Shown here one piece after another: positions 1 through 8,533 of a stretch of DNA of 64,000 nucleotides. Below the pieces are notes generated by a model. That model was not told the DNA's origin and ran no database searches. It saw only the letters and a list, made by a program, of their open reading frames with translations. Numbering within the stretch: the first letter of the stretch is position 1; each line of letters opens with the position of its first letter. This DNA is from Alkalihalobacillus sp. BA299 (lineage in GTDB: Bacteria > Bacillota > Bacilli > Bacillales > Bacillaceae_F), in assembly GCF_017745675.1 (NCBI RefSeq), contig NZ_JAFLJM010000023.1, positions 1-64,000 on the forward strand. Reading direction: 5' to 3'. The position numbers and the translations under genes are program-made.

Positions 1-107
1 TCCGCCGCTAACCTCATAAGAGCAAGCTCTTAATTGGTCCGCTCGACTTGCATGTATTAGGCACGCCGCCAGCGTTCGTCCTGAGCCAGGATCAAACTCT
101 CCATAAA
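1..107 (-). rRNA. rrs: 16S ribosomal RNA, 5' end (partial)
   Basis: The reverse complement carries the universal 16S start GAGTTTGATCCTGGCTCAG, followed by the conserved GACGAACGCTGGCGGCG block and the V1 hairpin. Only about the first 107 nt lie in the window; the operon continues leftward beyond base 1. The 5' boundary is placed at TTTATGGAGAG by analogy with the Bacillus mature end, so it may be off by a few bases. Confidence 0.97.
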
Positions 108-731
108 AGTGTTTGATTAAGCTCATTTGTCACCTTAGTGACAACTTCATATTAAATGAAGTTTAATTGAAGAGATATCATGTATCTCTTTATTTCGCTT
201 GGCTTTTTGTTCAGTTTTCAAAGAACTCTTTAATCGTTGTCTTCGTTAACGACAAGAATTTAATTATATCACCTAGTCAACAATTAGTCAACAACTTTTT
301 TAAAGCATCACATGTTGTTATTTTCATCACTTCTCGAAAGCGACAGGTAATAATATATCATATTCATTCGAACTAGGCAATAGATTTTTTAAAAATATAA
401 TTAAATAAAAATTAATGTTTCTTCAAATCGCTTTTGGCGATAAAAAGTAATATATCAGATATAAGTACATTAAGCAATACTTTTTAAAAAAATATTATCA
501 ATTATCCACCTCTACTCTATTTATCTTCTATATAATAGTAACTTAATTATTAAAAAGAATGTTACGCTTAATTTTGTTGTAATAAAAGAACTCTTTTATA
601 GCAAAATATAAACAAGTAATAGTATGATTAGTAGCGGGGAATTAAAGATCCGTTTTACAGAATGATAATAGTTCGGTATTATTTTTAATGTTGTCATGAT
701 TTTGGTGAACAAAGAAAGGATGTAAGAAGTA
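108..731. other. Intergenic region: rrn leader and gnd upstream region
   Basis: AT-rich spacer with no convincing gene. The left half is the leader of the leftward rrn operon. The right half is upstream DNA for gnd. Short open frames here lack ribosome sites and family resemblance. Confidence 0.6.
263..291 (-). promoter_or_regulatory. rrn promoter
   Basis: Reading leftward, TTGACT (286-291) and TATAAT (263-268) are separated by exactly 17 bp. This is a near-consensus sigma-A promoter about 155 bp upstream of the 16S start, as expected for an rRNA operon. Confidence 0.8.
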
Positions 732-2144
732 ATGACAAAACAACAAATCGGTGTTTTAGGTGTCGGTGTTATGGGGAAAAGCTTAGCTTTAAACTTTGAA
801 AGTAAAGGGTATTCTGTCTCCATTTTTGATATTTCGCCTGAAACGGTAAAAAACATCACTGCTGAACATGAAGATAAAAAGATAGTTGGAACATACAGTA
901 TTGAAGAATTTGTTCAGTCGCTCGAGGTACCACGTAAGATTTTATTAATGGTTCAAGCTGGGGCAGTAACAGATAAAGCCATAGAATCGCTTTTACCTCA
1001 CCTGTCGGAAAAAGATATCTTAATCGATGGTGGAAATACATATTTTGTTGATACGATACGACGTAATCAATACCTTGCCGAAAAAGGCATCCATTTTATC
1101 GGAGCTGGCGTATCCGGCGGTGAAGAAGGAGCATTAAAAGGTCCTGCAATTATGCCTGGTGGTCAAAAAGAAGCATATGATTTAGTCCAATCGATGTTAG
1201 AAGGCATATCTGCTAAAGTAGATGGTGACCCTTGTTGTACATATATTGGACCAAATGGTGCAGGTCATTACGTCAAGATGGTTCATAACGGGATTGAATA
1301 TGGTGACATGCAATTAATATGTGAAGCCTATTTCTTAATGAAACAAGGCTTGAACTTAAGTAATGAAGAATTGCATGAAATCTTTGCAGAATGGAATAAG
1401 GGTGAACTCGATAGTTATTTAATTGAAATTACTGCTGATATCTTTACAAAAAAAGATCCAGAAACAGGAGAAGCAATCGTTGATTTAATTTTAGATACGG
1501 CTGGTCAAAAAGGCACAGGTAAGTGGACGAGCCAAAGTTCATTAGACCTCGGAGTTCCGTTACCAATTATCACGGAATCTGTCTTTGCTCGTTTTATATC
1601 CGCAATGAAACAAGAGCGTGTGAAAGCAAGCCAAATCCTTTCAGGTCCAACTCAGCCTAAATTTAAAGGGAATAAAAAAGAAATTATCGAGTCCATTCGT
1701 CAAGCTCTATATTTTAGTAAAATTTGTTCGTACGCTCAAGGCTTTGCACAATTAAAAGCAGCTTCACAAGAATATGATTGGAACCTTCAATATGGAAAAA
1801 TTGCAATGGTATTTAGAAACGGCTGCATTATCCGTGCTGGCTTTTTACAAAATATTATGGAAGCGTATGACCGTGATCCAAATTTAGAAAACCTATTATT
1901 AGATCCATACTTCAAGGAAATCTCGGATCAGTATCAAGGAGCTTTACGTGATGTAATTTCACTCGCTGTCCAAAGTGGTATTCCAGTGCCAGCTTTATCT
2001 GGAGCCCTCTCTTATTTTGACAGCTACCGAAGCGAACGACTTCCGGCTAACTTACTACAAGCGCAACGTGACTACTTTGGTGCTCATACGTATCAACGAA
2101 TTGATAAAGATGGTACCTTCCATACAAAATGGCTAGAAAAATAA
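732..2144 (+). CDS. gnd: 6-phosphogluconate dehydrogenase, decarboxylating
   Basis: Oxidises 6-phosphogluconate to ribulose 5-phosphate and CO2 with NAD(P)+ in the cytosolic oxidative pentose phosphate pathway. At 470 aa it has the normal family length. An N-terminal Rossmann motif ([13 protein letters not shown], about residues 7-19) is followed by the substrate-site block [11 protein letters not shown] and the catalytic-lysine region [15 protein letters not shown]. The C-terminus has the usual [20 protein letters not shown] segment. The ATG follows an AAAGGATG ribosome site. It is convergent with zwf, the other oxidative-branch dehydrogenase, and the two share a terminator hairpin. Confidence 0.97.
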   Translation: MTKQQIGVLGVGVMGKSLALNFESKGYSVSIFDISPETVKNITAEHEDKKIVGTYSIEEFVQSLEVPRKILLMVQAGAVTDKAIESLLPHLSEKDILIDGGNTYFVDTIRRNQYLAEKGIHFIGAGVSGGEEGALKGPAIMPGGQKEAYDLVQSMLEGISAKVDGDPCCTYIGPNGAGHYVKMVHNGIEYGDMQLICEAYFLMKQGLNLSNEELHEIFAEWNKGELDSYLIEITADIFTKKDPETGEAIVDLILDTAGQKGTGKWTSQSSLDLGVPLPIITESVFARFISAMKQERVKASQILSGPTQPKFKGNKKEIIESIRQALYFSKICSYAQGFAQLKAASQEYDWNLQYGKIAMVFRNGCIIRAGFLQNIMEAYDRDPNLENLLLDPYFKEISDQYQGALRDVISLAVQSGIPVPALSGALSYFDSYRSERLPANLLQAQRDYFGAHTYQRIDKDGTFHTKWLEK

Positions 2145-2159
2145 ATACGTCGAAATGAT

Positions 2160-2203
2160 AAAAAGAAGCATCAGGATCATAGCATCCTAATGCTTCTTTT
2201 CAT
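2160..2203. terminator. Bidirectional terminator between gnd and zwf
   Basis: The AAGAAGCATCAGGAT / ATCCTAATGCTTCTT arms pair around a short loop, and both strands carry a T-run after the stem. It would end gnd rightward transcription and, about 120 nt past the stop, zwf leftward transcription. Confidence 0.8.
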
Positions 2204-2323
2204 TATATCTCTTCTCTTATCCGATATATCTCCTTTACTGATACTCCATCAAGTAATAATCACGTGCTGGCGACGCATATGTGCCACTTAATTTTAAAGG
2301 TGCAGCAATATCAATTACTTTTA

Positions 2324-3823
2324 TTATTCAAAACCTCTTTCTATAATATGAATTACATTTTTGGACCACCAGTGGTTACCATCCTGTGCTAATAAATCGT
2401 CCGCAGCTTTTGGGCCCATTGAACCAGCTTCATACGTATGTATATCAATTTCTCGACTTTGCCAAGCTTTCGAAATCGCATCGATAAACGTCCAAGATAG
2501 ATCTACTTCGTCCCAGTGAGCAAAGTTTGTTGCGTCTCCTAACATACAATCGTAAATAAGACGCTCATACGCTTCTGGTGTATTACCCGCATCAACACCG
2601 TCATTGCGATAATCGAGCTGAACAGGTACACTTTCCCCTGAAATCCCCATTTTTTTACCATTTAATACGAGAGAGATTCCTTCTTCAGGCTGAACATGAA
2701 TGATTAATAAGTTCGGGTGAACCTTTTCCTCATTATTCAAGTAAAGATTCATGGGCAGATCTTTAAACTGAATAATCACTTCAGTTGATTTTACATGCAT
2801 TCTTTTTCCAGTACGAATATAAAAAGGAACTCCAGCCCATCTGTGACTATCAATTAACAGCTTTCCAGCCACATACGTTTCTGTGAAAGAATTCGGATCA
2901 ACATTTTTTTCACTTCGGTAACCAGCGACCTCTTCCCCATCCATTTGACCAGGTCCATATTGTCCTCTAACAAAATAATCACTGACTTTTTCGTGGGTAA
3001 CTGGACGTAAAGCTCGCAGCACTTTGATCTTTTCACTCCGGATCTCTTCAGGTGTTAATCGAAGCGGCGGATCCATCGCAAGTAATGAGACCATTTGTAG
3101 CATATGATTTTGTACCATATCTCGTAGAGCACCAGACTTTTCATAATATCCGCCTCGGTCTTCTACCCCTAATGTTTCACTTGATGTAATTTGAATATTT
3201 TCAATGTAACGGTTACTCCATAAATGTTCGAATATGGCATTACCAAAACGAATTACTTCTATGTTTTGAACCATTTCTTTCCCTAAGTAATGGTCAATCC
3301 GATAAATTTCATCTTCTGAAAAAGCTTCACGTATTTCACGGTTTAATTGCTTTGCAGAAGGTAGATCATGGCCAAACGGCTTTTCAATAATAAGCCTTGT
3401 CCAACCCTCTGTATTTTTTAATCCTTCTGATTTTATATTTTCTGCAATCGTCCCGAAAAATTCAGGTGCCATCGCCATATAAAATATGCGATTGCCTGGT
3501 ATTTGATGCTTCGTTTCTAGCTCGCTTAACAACGTGTTTAATTCGTGGTACGAATTTTTTTCTTGAACATCAAAAGGTAAATAATAAAAATGCTCGCAAA
3601 ACTTTTCAACGGATTCATTACTTTCTTTATGTATTAGCGATTGGCTCACAGTTTCTCGAATCGTCTCATTTGTCCACGCTCTTCTACCTAGCCCAACCAC
3701 AGCAAACTCTTCAGATAATTGATTTGCCTTAAACAAATTATAAATAGATGGGTAAAGCTTTCTTTTCGCTAAATCACCAGTAGCTCCAAATATTACTAAC
3801 GTCGTTTTCGGTTTTGTGTTCAT
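2324..3823 (-). CDS. zwf: Glucose-6-phosphate 1-dehydrogenase
   Basis: First enzyme of the oxidative pentose phosphate pathway, converting glucose 6-phosphate to 6-phosphogluconolactone with NADP+. At 499 aa it matches the family. Visible motifs are the N-terminal nucleotide-binding GATGDLAKRKLYPS and the active-site signature RIDHYLGKEMVQN with its catalytic His and Lys. A LIIEKPFGHD block lies just before it. The ATG follows AGAGAGG. It is convergent to gnd, an arrangement that keeps the two pathway genes together without sharing a promoter. Confidence 0.97.
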   Translation of the reverse strand: MNTKPKTTLVIFGATGDLAKRKLYPSIYNLFKANQLSEEFAVVGLGRRAWTNETIRETVSQSLIHKESNESVEKFCEHFYYLPFDVQEKNSYHELNTLLSELETKHQIPGNRIFYMAMAPEFFGTIAENIKSEGLKNTEGWTRLIIEKPFGHDLPSAKQLNREIREAFSEDEIYRIDHYLGKEMVQNIEVIRFGNAIFEHLWSNRYIENIQITSSETLGVEDRGGYYEKSGALRDMVQNHMLQMVSLLAMDPPLRLTPEEIRSEKIKVLRALRPVTHEKVSDYFVRGQYGPGQMDGEEVAGYRSEKNVDPNSFTETYVAGKLLIDSHRWAGVPFYIRTGKRMHVKSTEVIIQFKDLPMNLYLNNEEKVHPNLLIIHVQPEEGISLVLNGKKMGISGESVPVQLDYRNDGVDAGNTPEAYERLIYDCMLGDATNFAHWDEVDLSWTFIDAISKAWQSREIDIHTYEAGSMGPKAADDLLAQDGNHWWSKNVIHIIERGFE

Positions 3824-4125
3824 TTATAAAAGCCTCTCTTATCATAAGAACTATTTTTCTCTTTTTTTAAAAGGAATGTACTAAATTCCTAATTAAGTTT
3901 CTTTAGTTTGTACAAACACCTAATATACAAAGCATTTATGACATACTATTTTTATTTTTCCCTTCCTTTAATTAAATTATGACGTCTAATTAGAATCAGG
4001 CCATCACTAAAGGAACTTACAATAAGCAACATTTCAATTCTAGTCGAGTGGTATACTAAAATCAATCTATTTGCTTGTTTTTTTATTTATTCAGTTGTTT
4101 TATTTATATTTGAATGCAACTAAAA

Positions 4126-4280
4126 TAAGAAAAGCGCAAGCGCCCGTTTACCGACGTACGGACTGGACTGAGCCGTATGAGATAAAGGAAACACGATGAA
4201 GCGATAACGAATCCGATGTTGACTTATCGTAAGGAGGAGAGCGAAGTCCATTAGACGCTGGGCGCTTGCGCTAGACATCT
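4126..4280. repeat. Dispersed structured repeat, family A copy 1
   Basis: A roughly 150-bp element bounded by AGCGCAAGCGCCC and its exact inverted copy GGGCGCTTGCGCT. A second, diverged copy lies at 34791-34943 with the same internal blocks (GTACGGACTGGACTGA, GAGATAAAGGAAACACG, GATGTTGACTTATCGTA). No coding capacity shared by the copies is apparent, so this is a mobile or structured noncoding repeat. The preceding stretch 3824-4125 is AT-rich and holds nothing else I can identify. Confidence 0.8.
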
Positions 4281-4306
4281 CAAAATTTATACTTTCATAG
4301 TTCTTC

Positions 4307-4352
4307 AAAAAAAGAAACTCCTCACTTCCGTCAATTCGGAAAAAGGAGTCTT
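4307..4352 (-). terminator. Terminator of ywiC-like gene
   Basis: On the minus strand ACTCCTTTTTCCG and CGGAAGTGAGGAGT form a stem followed by TTTCTTTTTTT. It lies just past the stop of the ywiC-like gene. Confidence 0.8.
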
Positions 4353-4359
4353 TACTATA

Positions 4360-4378
4360 CTAAAGGTGCCTAACACCC
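4360..4378. repeat. Half of a GGCACC-type palindromic repeat
   Basis: CTAAAGGTGCCTAACACCC is the exact reverse complement of 37274-37292. It is one arm of the REP-like palindromes found complete at 36171, 39132 and 48233. It abuts the stop codon of the ywiC-like gene. Confidence 0.6.
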
Positions 4379-5103
4379 TAAGTGAGAAATGCGACGAGGA
4401 GGCATACAAATGCAACGCTATTTCCCATTTCTATTAGTCCTAAGGTAACGGGCTTTACTTTTTTATTTCTTGGCATCAGCCATGTTTTTAACGAACTTAC
4501 CGCTAACGCAAGTGCAATCCATGGTAGCCCCAATAAGAGTGGAATGATAACTAAACCACTATGATAGATATTTGAAAGCTTTTGAAATTGTTTATTACCG
4601 TGTTCACGAATAAAAGTTTTAATATGAAAAACACTGCCAATAAAGAAACAAAAGTTTAAAAACATAATAAGGTAGGCTTGCGTTGGTATTTCACGATGCC
4701 CAATATAAAAAGCGATAAGCACAAGAAAAGATAAACCGAAAATTGCGATTACGTCATTTAAAAACATTCGTTCTTTCTTCTGTTTGGCAAACCATAAATT
4801 CATTATAAAAAAAGGACTAATTCCTAGTAATATTACAGCGATAAAAGGAAGCTGGGTTAGGACAGGTATCGTAAAAAGGCAGCCAGTTAAAATATATATC
4901 CACAAGGCAGGCACAACTGCTTTACCTAGTTTCGGTTGTCGAACATAAGCGAGAACAGGGCCTGTTGCAAAATAAAAGCTTAATATACCGATAAAGAAAA
5001 ACAAATGAATCCAATTCGTTGAACTAAATAATGCGCCTAATACATACGGAATGATTAACATCGCCCATGCTCCATGCTCACGTGGAATAAATAGCTTCAT
5101 CAT
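4378..5103 (-). CDS. ywiC: YwiC-like integral membrane protein
   Basis: Multi-pass membrane protein of about 241 aa with an N-terminal IPREHGAWAM motif typical of the YwiC family, followed by roughly seven or eight hydrophobic segments. In B. subtilis ywiC sits in the narK-fnr-narGHJI anaerobic region; its biochemical function is not known to me. The ATG at 5103 is chosen because AAGGAGAG lies 6-7 nt upstream; longer frames lack a site. An Fnr box at 5360-5375 with a correctly spaced minus-strand -10 (5333-5338) implies anaerobic expression, with a hairpin-bearing leader of about 220 nt. Confidence 0.85.
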   Translation of the reverse strand: MMKLFIPREHGAWAMLIIPYVLGALFSSTNWIHLFFFIGILSFYFATGPVLAYVRQPKLGKAVVPALWIYILTGCLFTIPVLTQLPFIAVILLGISPFFIMNLWFAKQKKERMFLNDVIAIFGLSFLVLIAFYIGHREIPTQAYLIMFLNFCFFIGSVFHIKTFIREHGNKQFQKLSNIYHSGLVIIPLLLGLPWIALALAVSSLKTWLMPRNKKVKPVTLGLIEMGNSVAFVCLLVAFLT

Positions 5104-5219
5104 CCATCTCTCCTTTCTGTCTTTATAAGTGGCTGTTGTTGTAGCGTTTGTTACTTTATAAAGCATTCATTGAAAAGGCTTGAACAACTCCATTTGCCAC
5201 TATAAATAAGTTTATTATC

Positions 5220-5284
5220 TACTGGCGCTTAACCCATACGAAAAGCTGTTCAGCAAAGCTTACATGATGAGTCTAGCGCCAGTC
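5220..5284. repeat. Inverted repeat in the ywiC leader
   Basis: ACTGGCGCTTA and TAGCGCCAGT pair across about 45 bp. The arms match the outer arms of repeat family B (25772 and 36005), so this looks like a partial or decayed member. It would be transcribed in the 5' leader of ywiC. Confidence 0.5.
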
Positions 5285-5332
5285 ATAGGGGAGGAAAGGG
5301 TCTGCACTATTTAGCAGCGCCTCTCTTCAATT

Positions 5333-5375
5333 AGTGTAACGGATTGTAATAGAATACGATGTGAAATACATCACA
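5333..5375 (-). promoter_or_regulatory. Fnr box and promoter for ywiC
   Basis: A perfect TGTGA-N6-TCACA site lies at 5360-5375. On the minus strand TACACT (5333-5338) lies with its centre 32 bp from the box centre, the spacing shared by the other Fnr promoters here. This suggests class II Fnr activation at about -41.5. Confidence 0.75.
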
Positions 5376-5394
5376 CACAATACATTTTTTCGTG

Positions 5395-5437
5395 TGTGAT
5401 TTTTCGCACTGTTACTTTGATTATTGTTTGCTAAAGT
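5395..5437 (+). promoter_or_regulatory. Fnr box and promoter for the 5472 gene
   Basis: TGTGA-TTTTTC-GCACT (5395-5410) is one or two bases from the perfect site. TAAAGT at 5432-5437 has its centre exactly 32 bp downstream of the box centre. The two adjacent boxes therefore serve divergent promoters. Confidence 0.65.
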
Positions 5438-5471
5438 ATAGCTAATACGTAAGCTTGAAAGGATGGTATTT

Positions 5472-6014
5472 ATGTTATCGGTAACGATTTCTTATCAACA
5501 AATGGCTCCAATGAACGTTACGATTGATGGTTCGATAGTAAATCATTTGACAGAGGAGCTACAGATTAAACTACATCAATTATATGAATTAAAAATAATT
5601 CATAATCGAAAAGAAAAATACTGGGTTCTTTCATTTCCAGCTGAATCGAACTTAATCGAATTAGATAGAATACACCAACTGATAGAGCAGCTTCTAGATC
5701 ACTGTGAAGGTCCATCCATCAATGATTCAAGTGCGTTTATTGGCTATTTACCAGACGGGGGAAAGGCTTATATTTATGACAGGTACAAAGAATGGCGAGA
5801 ATTTATTTTAAAAGCAAAGCATCGCTCAATGGAAGGACAAAAAGTAGAAGTGTTTTCAGGAATTGAAAAATTAGCAGACGGGATTTTAATCGATTACGAG
5901 CTTGAAAATGACAAACCCTTTTTATTAAAAAATGTAACGTTACTCACTCGATTCGGTGAAAAAGTATTGACCGCTAGTGACCTGTCAATTACTGCGACCG
6001 GAGAGTTTTTCTAA
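5472..6014 (+). CDS. Hypothetical protein under Fnr control
   Basis: I do not recognise this 180-aa protein. It appears soluble, with no signal peptide or membrane span. The N-terminal half contains a helical EELQIKLHQLYELK stretch and a YWVLSF strand; the C-terminal half (from about residue 125) looks beta-rich. The ATG at 5472 is preferred over one 9 bases earlier because GAAAGG precedes it at a workable distance and the earlier ATG overlaps that site. It is divergent from ywiC, stands alone, and has its own Fnr box, so it is probably a component of anaerobic metabolism. Confidence 0.75.
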   Translation: MLSVTISYQQMAPMNVTIDGSIVNHLTEELQIKLHQLYELKIIHNRKEKYWVLSFPAESNLIELDRIHQLIEQLLDHCEGPSINDSSAFIGYLPDGGKAYIYDRYKEWREFILKAKHRSMEGQKVEVFSGIEKLADGILIDYELENDKPFLLKNVTLLTRFGEKVLTASDLSITATGEFF

Positions 6015-6215
6015 GTGTAAAGAGCATTATGTACTTACTTAGTATAAAATGAAAAAAGACTGACTTGGTAGAGTGATTCATAAGTGTTGGCACTCCTCTT
6101 TTTTACACAAAATAGAGTTACTACTTCTTGTAAAAATAGCAGCTCTATTTTGGGGTTAAGCTGCCTGGCACTTTCTCATTTGACACATTCTCTTAAAGTC
6201 AACCTCTCATTTTCA

Positions 6216-6926
6216 TCAGATCGTGCATATCTCTACTGGACAGTCTCCACAATGTAAATAATCTTTTAAAAATTGCATATTTTTAATAATGATAAAACCA
6301 TCCTCTATTTGAATGACATCATCTTTTTTCAAGTCATTAAGCATTCGATTCACACTTTCTCTTGATGTTCCAATAAAATTGGCTAGATCTTGATTCGTTA
6401 AGCTCACATTAATTTTTATTCCTTTTTTATGTTCAACACCATACGAATTTGAAAACCGTATTAACGTCGAGTAGATTGCTCCTGTTTTTCCACATAATAA
6501 TAGGTCACGGAACTTAGCTTGGGTGGACTGGGTATGTCTCGTAAACCATTTCATAAAAGCCATAGCAATTTCACCGTTTTGGCAAAATAAATGTTCTATT
6601 TGCGTGCGTTCAAATCGGACAAGCTCTGCTTCGCCAACTACTTTTGCCGTAACACTAATTGCCATTTCATTAAATAAACCAACTTCACCGACAAGTTCAT
6701 CTTTCTGCTTTAAGTGCACTGAAAACTCTTTTCCGTCTATCGTCACTTTACTTAAGCTGACTTGACCAGAAAGGACGAGATACACAAATTCCGGTTGATC
6801 TCCTTCAACAAACAGCACTGTACCTTCATGCGCTTTCATCTTTGTACCAGATTTAAGAAGTATCTGTTGGTTATTATGAGACAATTCACTAAAAAACCTT
6901 TTCATTTCTACCGCTTTTTTTTCCAA
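6216..6926 (-). CDS. fnr: Fnr, anaerobic Crp/Fnr-family regulator with 4Fe-4S cluster
   Basis: Global transcription activator of anaerobic genes. The 236-aa protein has an N-terminal cyclic-nucleotide-type beta-roll (about 20-125), a dimer helix and a C-terminal helix-turn-helix (LTNQDLANFIGTSRESVNRM, about 180-199). The C-terminus carries C226, C229 and C234 in a C-X2-C-X4-C arrangement, the B. subtilis Fnr pattern in which the cluster is bound at the C-terminus rather than the N-terminus. The recognition helix SRESVNR fits the TGTGA half-sites seen at seven places nearby. The start is TTG at 6926 with GAGG upstream; an ATG seven codons later is possible. No Fnr box is visible in front of fnr itself. 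Confidence 0.93.
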   Translation of the reverse strand: MEKKAVEMKRFFSELSHNNQQILLKSGTKMKAHEGTVLFVEGDQPEFVYLVLSGQVSLSKVTIDGKEFSVHLKQKDELVGEVGLFNEMAISVTAKVVGEAELVRFERTQIEHLFCQNGEIAMAFMKWFTRHTQSTQAKFRDLLLCGKTGAIYSTLIRFSNSYGVEHKKGIKINVSLTNQDLANFIGTSRESVNRMLNDLKKDDVIQIEDGFIIIKNMQFLKDYLHCGDCPVEICTI

Positions 6927-6956
6927 ATAGCCTCACTCCAACATTTTAAAGTAAAC

Positions 6957-7190
6957 TCATTTTATTATATGCCATATATATCTTAGTTTAACATGATAGT
7001 CTCGATTTTGAATAATGATTAACCCATTTTCTATCTCAATAATATTCTTTTTCTTTAGCTCATTTACCATACGATTTACACTTTCTCTTGAAGTACTCAT
7101 AAAACGCGCGATATCCTTGTTAGTCAAATGAAGATTTATTAGGATCCCTTTTTCATGTTTTTCTCCATAAGAATTACTTAAAGGAGCCAA
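6957..7190 (-). pseudogene. Truncated fnr paralogue (DNA-binding part only)
   Basis: About 70 residues closely parallel the C-terminal half of the neighbouring Fnr (SNSYG-x2-H-x-KGI, LTN-x-D, TSRESVNRM, the III-x-N tail). They include the complete helix-turn-helix but lack the beta-roll sensor domain and dimer helix. The C-terminal Cys cluster is also missing; the tail reads YHVKLRYIWHIIK. The open frame begins inside a terminator hairpin and has no ribosome site. I read it as the relic of a duplicated fnr cut by a deletion. A translated DNA-binding fragment is possible but less likely. Confidence 0.8.
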
Positions 7191-7209
7191 CAGCCGTGTT
7201 GACTCCTTT
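7180..7209. terminator. Hairpin at the end of the nitrate-reductase-type operon
   Basis: AAAGGAG-CAACA / TGTTG-CTCCTTT forms a strong stem just past the stop of the last operon gene. The T-rich tract is clearer on the plus strand than on the minus strand. Confidence 0.6.
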
Positions 7210-7221
7210 ATAGTTTTTCAT

Positions 7222-7413
7222 TTATTGATATTCATATTTCCGCCATTTTAAATAAGTAATAAAAGCAATGATGGATGACAAAACTCCAACAATGGTGTAG
7301 CTATAAATCTTCTCATACTCTAGTCCTAGATATGCCATAATCGTCCATTGAAGCATAACAACATTGATCCCGACCGTAACAAAAATAATGATCCAACACA
7401 TTTTTTTAGCCAT
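7222..7413 (-). CDS. Small two-span membrane protein of the nitrate-reductase-type operon
   Basis: A 63-aa protein with two hydrophobic segments (about residues 5-22 and 34-52) and a basic, tyrosine-rich C-terminus. I do not recognise the family. The ATG at 7413 overlaps the 3' end of the Rieske gene by eight bases and follows GGAAGG, indicating translational coupling. As last gene of the operon it may be a small anchor or assembly subunit; that is inferred from position only. Confidence 0.75.
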   Translation of the reverse strand: MAKKMCWIIIFVTVGINVVMLQWTIMAYLGLEYEKIYSYTIVGVLSSIIAFITYLKWRKYEYQ

Positions 7414-7939
7414 GGCGAACTTTCCTTCCAACAGCATAAACAACACCATTTGCAATTTCGATTTCTATTAGAGGCAACTCTCGCTGTGGCGGTCCAGCCA
7501 TCGGCTGACCACTATGCAAGTTAAAATAGCCTTTATGGCACGGACAAACTAATTCTTCTTTTTCTGGTTCATAGAAAACAGGACACATTAAGTGTGGACA
7601 CGCACTATTATAAGCTAACCACTCCCCGCTTTTCGAATGAATTAATAAAGCTGGATCTTCCTCTGTTGGATACTTAAACGTGACCGAGCTTCCTTTAGGT
7701 ACATCTACCACTTTAGCAATTTCCGTTTTTTCAAAATCCTCTTCTGCCATACCTAGCATTGCGCGAACCGAAAATGGAACAGTTGCAAGCCCTAAGGCGA
7801 CCGACGCCCCTACTGCCGTTTTTAAAAAGGCACGGCGATTATATTTCATATCATCGTCTCGACTTAGATTATCGACAAGGTTAACCATATCATCTTTACT
7901 GTTTCTTTTATTCCGTCCGAGTTTCTTTTGATCTGTCAT
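7406..7939 (-). CDS. Rieske iron-sulfur protein with Tat signal (QcrA-like)
   Basis: Exported, membrane-anchored electron carrier of 177 aa. A twin-arginine signal NRRAFLK near residue 34 precedes a hydrophobic stretch of about 20 residues that likely serves as anchor. The 2Fe-2S site shows both halves: CPH (C-X-H) and CPCH (C-X2-H), with cysteines positioned for the usual disulfide and the GPPQRELP loop. It resembles QcrA of the menaquinol:cytochrome c reductase, but here it lies in the operon of a cytoplasmic molybdoenzyme. It probably takes electrons from menaquinol on the outer face. Confidence 0.92.
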   Translation of the reverse strand: MTDQKKLGRNKRNSKDDMVNLVDNLSRDDDMKYNRRAFLKTAVGASVALGLATVPFSVRAMLGMAEEDFEKTEIAKVVDVPKGSSVTFKYPTEEDPALLIHSKSGEWLAYNSACPHLMCPVFYEPEKEELVCPCHKGYFNLHSGQPMAGPPQRELPLIEIEIANGVVYAVGRKVRHG

Positions 7940-7968
7940 CTTTCTCCCTCCTTTGGCCTTGAAGTCTA

Positions 7969-8511
7969 TTAATCCGAATACACCCCGAAAAACTCAGGTA
8001 CGTATTGCCATTTATCTTGTTCAGAAGGCTTTTTCCCTTCAATTAAATTCATCTGTGTACGACGTCTGCGTAAAGCTTGCATTTCGTCAAAGTCGATAAA
8101 GCGGATCGCATCACTCGGACAAACAGATGCACACATTGGAGCGATATCGTATTGTGTCCGGTCATAACACATATCACATTTGTACATCTTATTTTCTTCA
8201 AAATCGAATTTCGGAATACCGAATGGGCAACCAAACGTACAGTTTCTACAGCCAATACATTTTTCCTCCATCGCTGAAAGGACTACACCTTCTTCAGTAA
8301 TTTGAATTGCATTCGCTGGACATACACGGGCACATGCAGGGTCTTTACATTGCATGCACAACATCGGAAACGTCTGTCTACTTTCCATGAAATCGACATA
8401 TTCAACATAGTTCCGCTCCTTCGCATCATGGCCTCCACATTCGCGGCAAGCCGCTTGACATGAGCGACAACCGATACACCTTTCAAATTCTAGATACATG
8501 ACTTTATTCAT
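7969..8511 (-). CDS. Four-cluster [4Fe-4S] ferredoxin-type electron-transfer subunit
   Basis: A 180-aa cytoplasmic protein of the DmsB/NrfC/HycB type with four Cys clusters: CIGCRSCQAAC, CMQCKDPACARVCP, CIGCRNCTFGCP and CDMCYDRT paired with CASVCP. Such subunits form the wire between a membrane quinol oxidase and a molybdopterin catalytic subunit. The ATG at 8511 is chosen because AAGGAG sits 8 nt upstream; an in-frame GTG three codons earlier overlaps that site. There is no Tat signal, which places it inside the cell with the catalytic subunit encoded just upstream. Confidence 0.93.
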   Translation of the reverse strand: MNKVMYLEFERCIGCRSCQAACRECGGHDAKERNYVEYVDFMESRQTFPMLCMQCKDPACARVCPANAIQITEEGVVLSAMEEKCIGCRNCTFGCPFGIPKFDFEENKMYKCDMCYDRTQYDIAPMCASVCPSDAIRFIDFDEMQALRRRRTQMNLIEGKKPSEQDKWQYVPEFFGVYSD

Positions 8512-8533
8512 TGCAAACACTCCTTATTATCAA

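Noticed and set aside
167..376. 69-codon frame in the rrn leader
   Set aside because: It overlaps the rrn promoter on the other strand and has no ribosome site.
2235..2318. 28-codon protein-like tail (ASPARDYYLMEYQ) between gnd and zwf on the minus strand
   Set aside because: No start codon or ribosome site and no family I can name; it may be a gene relic, but the evidence is too thin to annotate.
4120..4308. 62-codon open frame on the minus strand
   Set aside because: It is entirely repeat family A and its flank; no ribosome site, and the equivalent frame is not kept in the second copy.
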